Shown here: piece after piece, positions 1 through 7,679 of the stretch | How the letters are laid out: every line of letters begins with the position of its first letter | Position numbering within the stretch: the first letter of the stretch is position 1 | Source: Bovifimicola sp050309585 | GTDB taxonomy: Bacteria > Bacillota > Clostridia > Lachnospirales > Lachnospiraceae | Direction of reading: 5' to 3' | Length of the DNA: 14,050 nucleotides | NCBI GenBank assembly: GCA_050309585.1 | Contig: JBNRML010000018.1 | Location: 1-14,050, forward strand | The notes under the pieces: generated by a model | The model's input: only the letters and a program-made list of their open reading frames with translations | Told to the model about the DNA's origin: nothing | Databases searched by the model: none | Made by a program: the position numbers and the translations under genes

Positions 1-60
1 ATAAATAAAAAGCATATATATAATAATTGTAATTATGGGATTTTTTTTATTATTTTTCAC
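1..60 (-). CDS. spoIIP: Partial CDS at window edge, probable stage II sporulation protein P
   Basis: On the minus strand a GTG at 60-58 follows a strong ribosome binding site (GGAGGT, 5'-GGAGGTAAAGGTG-3') and opens a frame with no stop to the window edge, giving 20 codons. The peptide begins MKNNKKNPIITIII, a short basic stretch followed by a hydrophobic segment, which fits a membrane anchor. It lies 49 bases downstream of the gpr stop in the same direction. In Firmicutes gpr is very often followed by spoIIP, an N-terminally anchored peptidoglycan amidase/endopeptidase of the engulfment machinery. The identification therefore rests on position, ribosome binding site and N-terminal topology. 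The catalytic domain lies outside the window, so another membrane protein cannot be excluded. Confidence 0.6.
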   Translation of the reverse strand, partial: MKNNKKNPIITIIIYMLFIY

Positions 61-109
61 CTTTACCTCCAGGTCAAAGCAAATTTATTTGCCAAAACAC
101 CTTATTAAT

Positions 110-1066
110 TTATATGTTTTCGCTCCACAGAATATTCAATCCCTCAGAAATGGTATAGCTAATATATTTAATTGTTTCGTCCACGTCCTTTGGCGTGACA
201 TACATTTCAGCAATTCTCCGGTCCACAATCTCCTTAATCAATTGATATTTTTCATCCGGATTTAACGAGGAGAGTATCTTGGCCAAAGAAGAAAACTTAT
301 CCGAAAAGGAAAAAATGTCTATAAGATTTTCAAAGGTATCATTAACAATTGTTACCGCATCAACAACTGTAGGAATTCCTATTGCAATAACGGGAACCCC
401 AACCGTTTCCTTTGTTATTCCCTTTCTGTGATTACCAACCCCTGAACCCGGATTAATTCCGGTATCCGATATCTGAATGGTGGTATTTAGCCTCATTGTG
501 TTTCTCGCAGCCAATGAATCAATTACAATTATCACATCCGGCTTGATTTCTCTGACGACACCCCTGACAACCTCAGCCGATTCCATACCCGTCTGTGCCA
601 TAACTCCCGGTGTAAGACCACTTATCTCATAATCCCCCACCAGTTTAAGTAAACGCTCCGATTGGTACATTTCATTCATATTTCTTGTTATCAAAATATT
701 GTCAATAACCCTTGGCCCAAGGGAATCTGGCGTTGCCTCGCGATTTCCCAGTCCTACATTCAATATTCTTAATTTTTCCTTTTTAGGAAGTAATTCCTTT
801 ATATATTTTGCCAGCAACAGAGATATTTCCCTGTGATATCCCTCGTCCTGCTCACATAGTTCTGAAGATTCTATGGTAATGTATGTTCCAGGCTGTTTCC
901 CGTAAAATTCTCCTCTGTTTTCCTTGCCTATTTTTACCTTGGTAACCTTAACCCGCCCGTCATATTCATATTCCTCATCAACCTTCACATCCTTCATTAC
1001 AACATTTTTTCCATCAATTTCTTCCTTGAGCTCTACCGCCAAATCTGTTCTTATTTTGAATTCCAA
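110..1066 (-). CDS. gpr: GPR endopeptidase (germination protease of small acid-soluble spore proteins)
   Basis: This is the aspartic-type protease (peptidase family A25) that starts degradation of the DNA-protecting SASPs when spores germinate. It is made as a zymogen in the forespore. With the chosen start the protein is 318 aa. The N-terminus carries the family motif RTDLAVE (residues 6-12), where autoprocessing occurs after the Asp in Bacillus. The two catalytic aspartate motifs are visible as GNREATPDSLGP (Asp114) and VIVIDSLAARN (Asp183), followed by the glycine-rich GINPGSGVGNHRKG stretch. I chose the TTG at 1066 because GGAGGG (1078-1073) sits 6 bases upstream. A TTG at 1087, with weaker AAGGTGAT directly before it, would add 7 residues and give a 15-residue propeptide like that of B. 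megaterium. No terminator separates it from the gene downstream, so it is probably cotranscribed with spoIIP. Confidence 0.97.
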   Translation of the reverse strand: MEFKIRTDLAVELKEEIDGKNVVMKDVKVDEEYEYDGRVKVTKVKIGKENRGEFYGKQPGTYITIESSELCEQDEGYHREISLLLAKYIKELLPKKEKLRILNVGLGNREATPDSLGPRVIDNILITRNMNEMYQSERLLKLVGDYEISGLTPGVMAQTGMESAEVVRGVVREIKPDVIIVIDSLAARNTMRLNTTIQISDTGINPGSGVGNHRKGITKETVGVPVIAIGIPTVVDAVTIVNDTFENLIDIFSFSDKFSSLAKILSSLNPDEKYQLIKEIVDRRIAEMYVTPKDVDETIKYISYTISEGLNILWSENI

Positions 1067-1116
1067 AGCATTCCCTCCAATCCTCAAATCACCTTACACA
1101 AATGCAGGCTTTCAAT

Positions 1117-1148
1117 ATTTTTATCACCAGATTTACCAACACATACAT
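1117..1148 (-). promoter_or_regulatory. Candidate forespore (sigma-F-like) promoter of gpr
   Basis: On the minus strand GGTGATAAA (within 1128-1117) resembles the sigma-F -10 pattern GGnnAnAnT. An ATGTA sits 15 bases upstream (1148-1144), which is only a weak match to the -35 pattern. The predicted transcript would start about 45 bases before the gpr start. gpr is known to be a forespore sigma-F/sigma-G target in Bacillus. No good sigma-A promoter for gpr was seen. The match is loose. Confidence 0.3.
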
Positions 1149-1182
1149 TACATATTTTATAGATTTTTTTTGAAATTATGTA

Positions 1183-1211
1183 TTGACAATCCCTGCATTT
1201 TCTTATAAACT
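1183..1211 (+). promoter_or_regulatory. Sigma-A promoter of rpsT
   Basis: A perfect -35 box TTGACA (1183-1188) is followed, after 17 bases, by TAAACT (1206-1211). A TATAAA at 1204-1209 is an alternative -10 with 15-base spacing. The expected start near 1218 gives rpsT an untranslated leader of about 110 bases, long for a single ribosomal protein gene. Confidence 0.75.
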
Positions 1212-1214
1212 ACT

Positions 1215-1330
1215 AAGGATGTTTGCATCTTGACATGTCCGCGTCTAAAAGGATGTGAACTGTAGACTTGACTCAAAACTCTCTCTACGAGTCATTCATA
1301 AAAACAGACTATTATCGGAGGTATAGACAG
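1215..1330 (+). promoter_or_regulatory. rpsT 5' leader with hairpin and short direct repeat
   Basis: The leader contains AAGGATGT twice (1215-1222 and 1249-1256) and an inverted repeat TGACTC/GAGTCA (1269-1274 and 1289-1294) closing a 14-base pyrimidine-rich loop. The ribosome binding site GGAGGT (1317-1322) lies 8 bases before the ATG. S20 represses its own translation in E. coli. Whether this leader does something similar is inference, since I recognise no named leader family. No coding region is apparent here apart from an upstream in-frame extension of rpsT that lacks a good ribosome binding site. Confidence 0.35.
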
Positions 1331-1594
1331 ATGGCAAATATTAAATCTGCAAAGAAAAGAATTTTAGTTACAGAAACAAGAACAGCTAGAAATAAAGCAA
1401 TCAGATCAAAGGTTAAGACAGCAGTTAAAAAAGTTAACGTTGCTATCGAAGCAAACGACAAAGAGGCAGCTCTTGTTGCATTAAAGAACGCAACAACAGA
1501 AATCGACAAAGCTTGTACAAAAGGTGTTTACCACAAGAACACAGCTTCAAGAAAAGTTTCTCGTTTAGCTGCAGCTGTTAACAAAATGGCTTAA
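1331..1594 (+). CDS. rpsT: 30S ribosomal protein S20
   Basis: This is an 87-residue primary 16S rRNA-binding protein of the small ribosomal subunit. The sequence begins MANIKSAKKRI and is Lys/Ala-rich and helical throughout, with the conserved RNKAIRSKVKTAVKK and KGVYHKNTASRKVSRLA segments near residues 20-35 and 65-82. Length is normal for the family (about 85-90 aa). The ATG at 1331 has an excellent GGAGGT ribosome binding site 8 bases upstream. A longer in-frame reading from 1268 adds 21 residues absent from S20 proteins and is not credible. It is the only plus-strand gene in the window, transcribed alone from its own promoter to the terminator at 1605-1640, divergent from gpr and convergent with holA. 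Confidence 0.98.
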   Translation: MANIKSAKKRILVTETRTARNKAIRSKVKTAVKKVNVAIEANDKEAALVALKNATTEIDKACTKGVYHKNTASRKVSRLAAAVNKMA

Positions 1595-1604
1595 TATAAT
1601 ATAA

Positions 1605-1640
1605 AAAACCGGGTGCCACAATTGTGGCACCCTCATTTTT
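1605..1640. terminator. Bidirectional rho-independent terminator shared by rpsT and holA
   Basis: A perfect inverted repeat, GGGTGCCAC..GTGGCACCC, spans 1611-1632 around a central AATT. It is preceded by AAAAAACC (1603-1610) and followed by TCATTTTTT (1632-1640). Read on the plus strand the T-run ends rpsT transcripts. Read on the minus strand the GGTTTTTT tract on the other side ends holA transcripts. Confidence 0.93.
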
Positions 1641-1683
1641 TGCAATAAAAAATATTTTGACTGTTAAAAGCCAGCCTCAAAGA

Positions 1684-2661
1684 CTACTCCGAGTATTTTA
1701 CTATTATAAGTTCCACTGCCATTTTATCATTCATATTTCCCATCTTAACCATTTCCTCGAGCTTAAGACAGTACTCCATGGCATTTTTCAATGTCCTGAG
1801 ACTGAAATTTTTGCATTGCTTTGCAGTCTTTCCAATAATAAAAGCCTGCATACCCATTCTCTTTGCAATCTCAGCATTTGGTAATCCCTTTTCAAGCATC
1901 TCCTTTGTCTGATACATTATATTAAACTGTCTCGAGAGCATAAATAATATTTTCATTGGCGCTTCTCTGACCGCAATCAAATCATAATACAAATCTAATG
2001 CCTTCTTTTGATTTTTATTTCCTATGCAGTCAATCATTTCGAATATTTTACCGGTTATTTCACTAATACACACAGCATCAATATCCTTCTTTTCAATTAT
2101 CTCTCTTCCAAGAGTATATGTGACTAATTTATCAAGCTCTTTTGAAATATTCTCCATATCATCTCCCAGCTTATCAAGGAGATAATTCATATTATCCTTG
2201 GTTATCTTTTTCTCTTCTCTTGTAAGTCGCCTTAATATCCAGTTGCTTAGCTCCGCCCTGCTTTGTCTGTCACACAGACAGACATATCCTTTAGCCGCAA
2301 CCTGTTTATATAACTTATTACGCTTGTCAACCTCAGACTCCACAAACAGCAGTACTGTATCCTCCGGTATTATCGAAATGTACTCTGCCATTTCCTCATT
2401 TGCTGACTTAAACCACCCTGAATCCTCTATAAGAAGCACTCTGTATCTTGCCAGAAACGGAAGTGTTTCCGCCATTTCAATAATCTTTGAAGAAACACAT
2501 TCATTGTCTGAATATCTTGTAAAGTTCATATTATCCCCTGGAGCCACGATGGCCTCCAAAAGATTTCTTTTTGTGGCAGAAACAAGATATTTTTCTTCAC
2601 CATATATTAAATAAACTCTTTTTATTTCATCATTTTTAATGTCTTTAGCTATATTTTTCAT
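1684..2661 (-). CDS. holA: DNA polymerase III subunit delta
   Basis: This subunit of the clamp-loader complex opens the beta sliding clamp during replication. The protein is 325 aa, within the usual 320-350 range. The N-terminal AAA+-like domain shows the characteristic RVYLIYGEEKYLV motif (residues 15-27), followed by the VLLFVESEVDKRNKLYKQV region (about 103-121). The C-terminal helical collar domain includes the region around ELDKLVTY (about 175-182) and the DLYYDLIAVREAPMKILFML region (about 223-242). The ATG at 2661 has GGAG five bases upstream. It lies 76 bases downstream of comEC in the same direction, but a promoter in the gap suggests it is also transcribed independently. comEC-holA adjacency with a convergent rpsT is common in Firmicutes and supports the call. 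Confidence 0.96.
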   Translation of the reverse strand: MKNIAKDIKNDEIKRVYLIYGEEKYLVSATKRNLLEAIVAPGDNMNFTRYSDNECVSSKIIEMAETLPFLARYRVLLIEDSGWFKSANEEMAEYISIIPEDTVLLFVESEVDKRNKLYKQVAAKGYVCLCDRQSRAELSNWILRRLTREEKKITKDNMNYLLDKLGDDMENISKELDKLVTYTLGREIIEKKDIDAVCISEITGKIFEMIDCIGNKNQKKALDLYYDLIAVREAPMKILFMLSRQFNIMYQTKEMLEKGLPNAEIAKRMGMQAFIIGKTAKQCKNFSLRTLKNAMEYCLKLEEMVKMGNMNDKMAVELIIVKYSE

Positions 2662-2711
2662 GACTTCTCCATTCCGCGGACGATGTGTTGTATAATATAT
2701 TATTTATACAA

Positions 2712-2741
2712 ATTATATCATTGTACCACCTATATTATCAA
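2712..2741 (-). promoter_or_regulatory. Sigma-A promoter of holA overlapping the comEC stop codon
   Basis: On the minus strand TTGATA (2741-2736) and TATAAT (2717-2712) are 18 bases apart. The comEC stop codon TGA lies inside the -35 box. A weak AT-only inverted repeat TTGTATAA/TTATACAA (2688-2711) follows immediately in the expected 5' leader. Confidence 0.6.
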
Positions 2742-5155
2742 CTCAATTTGATACTGATTTGTCCGGAATCAGCCGTTATCCGGACCTTTGTTTTCACCTT
2801 TTTTAGAATTTCCAGGGTTTCGCTGTGCGGATGTCCATAGCTATTATCAATACCGCAGGAAATTATCCCTGCTTTTCCATGCACCTTTTCAAAAAACTCT
2901 ATATTGGCTGAATTTTTCGAGCCATGGTGTGGAATTTTTAACACATCGCACTCTTCTACCCTACCCTCCTCTAAAAGTATTTTTTCTGTCTTCTCTCCTA
3001 TATCTCCGGTAAATAATATCTTTTTATCATATATTTTTGCCCTAAACACAGTACACAAATCATTTTTATCCATAACATTATTTTCAGATGACAATGAATT
3101 TCCCTCAGGCCACAAAAATTTAAGCTCCATATTTTTGGACGCCTTGATGTTCATTCCTCTCTCTGCAAATAATACCCGGATTTTTTCTGTTTTTGCGAGC
3201 TTTATTATTTCTTCATCTATATCCTCCCTGTATGACCTGTCAATTCCCGGAAGCACCAGACATTTCACATAGTTCTCCCCGTTAACCTTATATTCCAAAA
3301 GCTCTTTTAGGGCACTAATGTGGTCAGCATCAGTGTGGCTGATTATTACATAATCAAGCTTTTTTACTCCATTATATTTCAAAAAAGGAAGAATTTTATA
3401 TGTAAATATATCTTTCTCACTACTGCTTCCGCAGTCAGACAATATTCTTGTTTTTCCATCAGTTAAATAAATGCACTCTCCCTGTCCCACATCTAACATC
3501 TTAATCCAGGGTTTGTCATGTTCAGTGCCTGCAATAACAGATATCGGAGCTGTCAAAAACAGAACATATACTATGATTTCTGATTTTAGCACGCGTCCCC
3601 AAAATCCAATTTTAATTATTCCCCTAAACTGCTTAATATGCTCCCCGAATTTCCATATTAAAAACAATCCCATACTCAAAACAAAATAGTATAAAATCAG
3701 CCTTTTTATGCTGATATTACCTACTACCACAATGGAATTTGGCATTTTAAGCACAAGCTTACATATTTTCTCATAAAATCCTAATACAATTTCCCCAACC
3801 GATATTATTGCGGTTCCCAAATTAATACTAAAACTTCCAACCAAAAGTCCAAAAATACCACTGACCACAACAACGGTCATCATTGGAACCACAATGAGAT
3901 TAAGTATAACCGTATAGGGATTCCACAAGTAATCGTTGAAAATCAAAAGCGGCCCCGTCATCATAGTAATTCCAACGGTGGTAAGCAACGCCTTCAACCA
4001 TTTTTTCTTTGTGTCCAAAAACTTAAGTGTAATATTTACCACAACGCAAATACCCAAAATTGCCGCAAAGGACACCAGTACCCCAAAGTTAAAGATTGCA
4101 AATGGGGTTTCCAATAATAACAGAATAACGGCCACCGACATGGCTGACAGCATATCATAGGTTCTTTTAAGAATTAATCCCATAAAATTAATGCAAAGCA
4201 TTATCACCCCTCTTTTGACAGAACTTCCCTCACCTGTTAATACGCCGTATCCCATTGCCAAAAAAACTGCTGACACTGCCGATATATTTATCCCCAGAAA
4301 TCTTCTCAATATTTTGTAGCAACCCATTCCTATAAGTGAAATGTGAAGTCCTGAAATTGTTAACAGATGAGCAATGCCTGAAAGCCTGTAGTAATCCATC
4401 GTCTCCTTCTCAATTTTGCTCTTCTCTCCTATTAGAATTCCCTTGTATATCTCCCGATATTTTTTATGACATATTCTGCTTATTCTGTCACCGGCAAAAC
4501 ATTTTATGTCCCAAATCTTTCTGCGCAGCACATTACTTCCGTATACTTCAATGTATTTTTCGTCAGGATCTTTAATTTTCCCATATATTCCCATTGAGGC
4601 GTAATACTCTTTTTCATTAAATTCCCCATCGTTTCCCGGTGTACGAAATTCCTCTAAACATCCCAAGAGTCCCACTTCATTTCCGGGAATAAACCTTGTC
4701 TTTTTACGATAAAAGCCCTTGTCCTTATTAAGCGTCACAAAAAGCCTTACTCCTGTTATACCCTTTCCTTTTGCGTAAATTTTCCCCTTTTTAATTACAC
4801 ATTTCTGAATACTGCAGTTTTCCAAATAGCAATATACTGAATTTCTCTTGTCCTCCACTTTTTTAACATTTCCCTGCACATTTACGAAAACTGCCTCTTC
4901 CGCCATACCATTAATTACTTTTTGACAATGAACCTCCCTCCCGTATGCCCAATTGCCATAAATGCATAAAAAAATGCAAAGGCCTGCCAATAGTGCCCTG
5001 AGACATATTTTCATTCCTTTGCCAAGAAAAAAGACCATTATCGTCATAATGGTCAAAATCAGAACAAAAACTCCCCCATTATTTATCAGATATAATATTT
5101 CTCCAAGTATCAAGGCAAGTGCAAAACACACTGCCGGTCTTTTAATATTCTCCAC
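2738..5155 (-). CDS. comEC: DNA internalization-related competence protein ComEC/Rec2
   Basis: ComEC forms the inner-membrane channel through which single-stranded DNA enters during natural transformation. The 805-residue protein has the full family architecture. N-terminal membrane segments (about 9-70) are followed by a soluble DUF4131-like domain (about 85-205). The polytopic Competence domain has the motif HLLTISGLHIS (263-273). A C-terminal metallo-beta-lactamase-like domain (about 550-805) shows MLDVGQGEC (553-561), the metal motif HTDADH (607-612), FTGD (715-718), HHGS (743-746) and GHPH (774-777). No frameshift or truncation is visible. The start is a GTG whose upstream purine run (AAGGGAGA) is almost adjacent, and an in-frame TAA only two codons further upstream leaves little alternative. 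It is 61 bases downstream of the GerMN lipoprotein gene and probably in the same transcript. Confidence 0.96.
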   Translation of the reverse strand: MENIKRPAVCFALALILGEILYLINNGGVFVLILTIMTIMVFFLGKGMKICLRALLAGLCIFLCIYGNWAYGREVHCQKVINGMAEEAVFVNVQGNVKKVEDKRNSVYCYLENCSIQKCVIKKGKIYAKGKGITGVRLFVTLNKDKGFYRKKTRFIPGNEVGLLGCLEEFRTPGNDGEFNEKEYYASMGIYGKIKDPDEKYIEVYGSNVLRRKIWDIKCFAGDRISRICHKKYREIYKGILIGEKSKIEKETMDYYRLSGIAHLLTISGLHISLIGMGCYKILRRFLGINISAVSAVFLAMGYGVLTGEGSSVKRGVIMLCINFMGLILKRTYDMLSAMSVAVILLLLETPFAIFNFGVLVSFAAILGICVVVNITLKFLDTKKKWLKALLTTVGITMMTGPLLIFNDYLWNPYTVILNLIVVPMMTVVVVSGIFGLLVGSFSINLGTAIISVGEIVLGFYEKICKLVLKMPNSIVVVGNISIKRLILYYFVLSMGLFLIWKFGEHIKQFRGIIKIGFWGRVLKSEIIVYVLFLTAPISVIAGTEHDKPWIKMLDVGQGECIYLTDGKTRILSDCGSSSEKDIFTYKILPFLKYNGVKKLDYVIISHTDADHISALKELLEYKVNGENYVKCLVLPGIDRSYREDIDEEIIKLAKTEKIRVLFAERGMNIKASKNMELKFLWPEGNSLSSENNVMDKNDLCTVFRAKIYDKKILFTGDIGEKTEKILLEEGRVEECDVLKIPHHGSKNSANIEFFEKVHGKAGIISCGIDNSYGHPHSETLEILKKVKTKVRITADSGQISIKLS

Positions 5156-5216
5156 TCTCCCTTATCTTATGGTAATGATACTGAGGTCAAATACCCCTGT
5201 TTATGACAACCTCGAA

Positions 5217-6146
5217 TTATTCCTGTTTTACCAAATCAAGATTTCTCGTAAACGGATATTCCAAAGATATTGCGTCGAAAAGCTTAACGTCTGTATTTCC
5301 ATTTACACTTATCTGAACCTTGTTTATATGGCTGAGCTCCGCCAGGGAATTGACAATGGAATAGATTTCCATATCCACGGAACAGCTTACTCTGGATTCC
5401 AAAAATGTATTATCAAAATTCACATAGCACACGCCGTCCTTTGTCATAACATTTAAAAGCTTTATATTTGAAGGCACGGTCCTTGAATATTTGCTGTCTG
5501 TAGGACCTTTGATTAATCTTTCAATTATCATCATTTCAAGAGAGGTGTCCTTCTCGTAAACACCTGTACACTCAACAGGAACAAGTTTGTCTCCCTTTTC
5601 ATTACCAAAATAAATTATGGTACTTATATTTTGATAAGAATTTATGTTTGAATCACCATCATCCACAAAATCCTCAGACTTCATACTTCCAATTGTGGTA
5701 TTTCCTTTTAAAACCACCGGCTGATTGTCAACAGTAAATGTGACAAACTCTATTCCGTCTAACTGTGTCAGGGTAAGAACTATTGCCGAGCGACACAATA
5801 CCTCCGTGGCACTGCTCATATTCATATATCCGGGATCAAAATCTATGTTCAGGGTATTGTCATACAGGGTGTATTCATTTATCATAACACTTTGTGGCTT
5901 CGCCGAAATTACACCATCTCTTTTTTTATTCATTGCCTTCAGCACTTCACCCACCTGATTGATGAGCTCCGTTTCAACCGGCTTATATATTTTTTCAACC
6001 AATGCGTTATGTTTGGAGTTTGAATAGTAAAGATAAATTTCGCCTTCCTTCTTCTTTCTATCCTTAGAACTGCACCCTGATAAAACTGATGCCACCACTA
6101 ATATTAAGCTTAATAATATAGTAATATTTTTCTTTAAAACACCCAT
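5217..6146 (-). CDS. GerMN-domain lipoprotein linked to a two-component system
   Basis: This is a predicted secreted lipoprotein of 309 aa. A signal peptide with basic N-terminus (KK at 5-6) and hydrophobic core (8-22) ends in the lipobox LSGC, with the lipidated Cys at 25. Two GerMN-type domains follow, at about 36-150 (including NEYTLYDNTLNIDFDPGY) and about 174-300 (including ERLIKGPTDSKY and GVCYVNFDNTF). GerMN domains occur in B. subtilis GerM, needed for normal sporulation and germination, and in actinobacterial LpqB. The ATG at 6146 overlaps the kinase stop in TAATG and has GGAGAG five bases upstream. A TTG start 18 bases further upstream is less likely. Translational coupling to the kinase suggests that it acts with it outside the membrane, by analogy with MtrB/LpqB. 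That function is inference. Confidence 0.9.
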   Translation of the reverse strand: MGVLKKNITILLSLILVVASVLSGCSSKDRKKKEGEIYLYYSNSKHNALVEKIYKPVETELINQVGEVLKAMNKKRDGVISAKPQSVMINEYTLYDNTLNIDFDPGYMNMSSATEVLCRSAIVLTLTQLDGIEFVTFTVDNQPVVLKGNTTIGSMKSEDFVDDGDSNINSYQNISTIIYFGNEKGDKLVPVECTGVYEKDTSLEMMIIERLIKGPTDSKYSRTVPSNIKLLNVMTKDGVCYVNFDNTFLESRVSCSVDMEIYSIVNSLAELSHINKVQISVNGNTDVKLFDAISLEYPFTRNLDLVKQE

Positions 6147-7639
6147 TAGCTCTCTCCGTTCCAACCCGCCTGTCTGTCATCCGCAACATAATTAAGGGGT
6201 ATTCTGACCGTAAAGGTTGTACCCTCTCCTTCCTTGCTGTATACCTTTATGGCACCATTGTGAAGCAAAATAATGTTTTTCGTAATGGCAAGTCCCAGTC
6301 CCGTACCACCTGTCTGTCTTGCTCTTGTTTTATCCACGCGATAGAATCTGTCAAAAATCATTTCCTGTGCTTCCTGAGGAATACCTATTCCCGAATCCGC
6401 AACCTTTATAAAGAAATATTTGTGGTCGGCATTCAGTGTTACCCTCACCCAGCCATCCATTACATTGTACTTGACAGCATTTTCTATCAGGTTCGTAACA
6501 GCACTGTTAATTTTCACCTCATCAACCTCAGCCACTATTGGTCTGAAGCTCTCTAATACCAGCTCAATATTATTTTTTGCTGCAATTGGTCTGAGTCTCT
6601 TAAGAATCAACTCAACCATCTCATTGATATTAACCTCTGACACAACCATATTTGATGTCTTTTTATCCAGTCTCACCAATGAAAGCAAATCTGTGATAAT
6701 CTTATTTTCCCTGTCTATTTCAGTGACAATGTCTGCAAAGAATTCCTTATAAATCTCATTTGGAACATCCTCCTGCATCATGAGCGAATCCGCAAGAACC
6801 TTAATTGAAGTTATAGGTGTCTTTAACTCATGGGACACGTTTGAAACAAATTCCTGTCTGCTATCATCTATTTTCTTCATTCTGTCCATCATTCCGTTAA
6901 AGGCCTCAGCAAACTTCTCCGTCTCAGAATACCCCTTAATATCCAGTCTCTCTTCCATATAGCCCTCGTTTACCTTGTCAAAAACCATTTCCATTTCATT
7001 AAACGGTTTCACAACATGACTCGACCAGAATATGGTGAAAATAAGTAAAATAATAGCCACGATAAACTGTACCATATGAACTTTACCCTCAATTCTTTCA
7101 AGAGCAAATTGTACGTCATTCGTAGAAAAAGATACCTCCATTACTCCAATGTGTTCTTTGTTATCATTATTTATTACAAGAACAATCCTGATGGAATTAC
7201 TCTCCTTATCATATTTTGATATATTCTTTCCTTTAAAACAATTTAGAACATTTTTTGATACCGTTGTCTTTCCCTCGTCCATTACATAGGTATCTTTTAC
7301 TATCAGATAATCTCTGTTTATGAGCTTTATTCTTCCGTCATACATTGCCGAAAGCTGTGAAAGCTCCGCATCTATTGCCACCGAATCATGCAAGTCCAGA
7401 TAGTTTTCCGATGCAATATGGTTTTTAAGTATGTTACACTGTCCCAATAATCTGTCCTGCTTCACTTTGACCATATTATCTTCAATAGGTATCATGACAA
7501 TTTCACCAATGATAAGCACAGGAAGCATACCTACAATGTACTGCACAATAAATACGTGAAATTTAAGGCTCTTAATTTCATTCAAAATTCTTTTAAACAA
7601 AGATTTTATTTTGCTGGTTTTCTTACTATTTTCAGACAT
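6146..7639 (-). CDS. Membrane sensor histidine kinase (HAMP, HisKA, HATPase)
   Basis: This is the transmembrane sensor of a two-component system and should phosphorylate the response regulator encoded just upstream. The 497-residue protein has a basic cytoplasmic N-terminus, TM1 (about 29-50) and an extracytoplasmic domain of about 135 residues (52-187). TM2 (about 188-209) is followed by a HAMP linker (about 210-262). The H-box FVSNVSHELKTPITSIK puts the phosphorylated His at 270. The ATPase domain has N-box NLIENAVKYN (383-392), DSGIGI (415-420), FDRFYRVDK (429-437) and GGTGLGL (444-450). No cytoplasmic PAS domain is evident, unlike WalK. The ATG at 7639 has only a distant AGGATT as ribosome binding site. 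It lies 40 bases downstream of the regulator, and its stop overlaps the start of the lipoprotein gene. I do not assign a symbol because the signal is unknown. Confidence 0.95.
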   Translation of the reverse strand: MSENSKKTSKIKSLFKRILNEIKSLKFHVFIVQYIVGMLPVLIIGEIVMIPIEDNMVKVKQDRLLGQCNILKNHIASENYLDLHDSVAIDAELSQLSAMYDGRIKLINRDYLIVKDTYVMDEGKTTVSKNVLNCFKGKNISKYDKESNSIRIVLVINNDNKEHIGVMEVSFSTNDVQFALERIEGKVHMVQFIVAIILLIFTIFWSSHVVKPFNEMEMVFDKVNEGYMEERLDIKGYSETEKFAEAFNGMMDRMKKIDDSRQEFVSNVSHELKTPITSIKVLADSLMMQEDVPNEIYKEFFADIVTEIDRENKIITDLLSLVRLDKKTSNMVVSEVNINEMVELILKRLRPIAAKNNIELVLESFRPIVAEVDEVKINSAVTNLIENAVKYNVMDGWVRVTLNADHKYFFIKVADSGIGIPQEAQEMIFDRFYRVDKTRARQTGGTGLGLAITKNIILLHNGAIKVYSKEGEGTTFTVRIPLNYVADDRQAGWNGES

Positions 7640-7679
7640 TTTTTCACACTAATCCTAATTCTCCGGCATCCCAACGCCA

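Noticed and set aside
1100..1200. Inverted repeat AAATGCAGG (1100-1108) and CCTGCATTT (1192-1200) spanning the gpr-rpsT promoter region.
   Set aside because: The arms are 83 bases apart and each overlaps different expression signals. Without comparative data a nine-base match in AT-rich DNA is not convincing.
1268..1330. Upstream extension of rpsT adding 21 residues.
   Set aside because: No proper ribosome binding site precedes it, the extra residues are not part of S20 proteins, and the ATG at 1331 has an ideal GGAGGT.
3936..4160. Various plus-strand open frames of 60-164 codons opposite comEC, the kinase, argD and argJ.
   Set aside because: They lie wholly or mostly antisense to clearly recognised genes, lack ribosome binding sites and resemble no family.
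5170..5212. Hairpin GAGGT..ACCTC between the GerMN lipoprotein gene and comEC as a terminator or riboswitch.
   Set aside because: The stem is five pairs with a large loop and has no T-run or known aptamer features.
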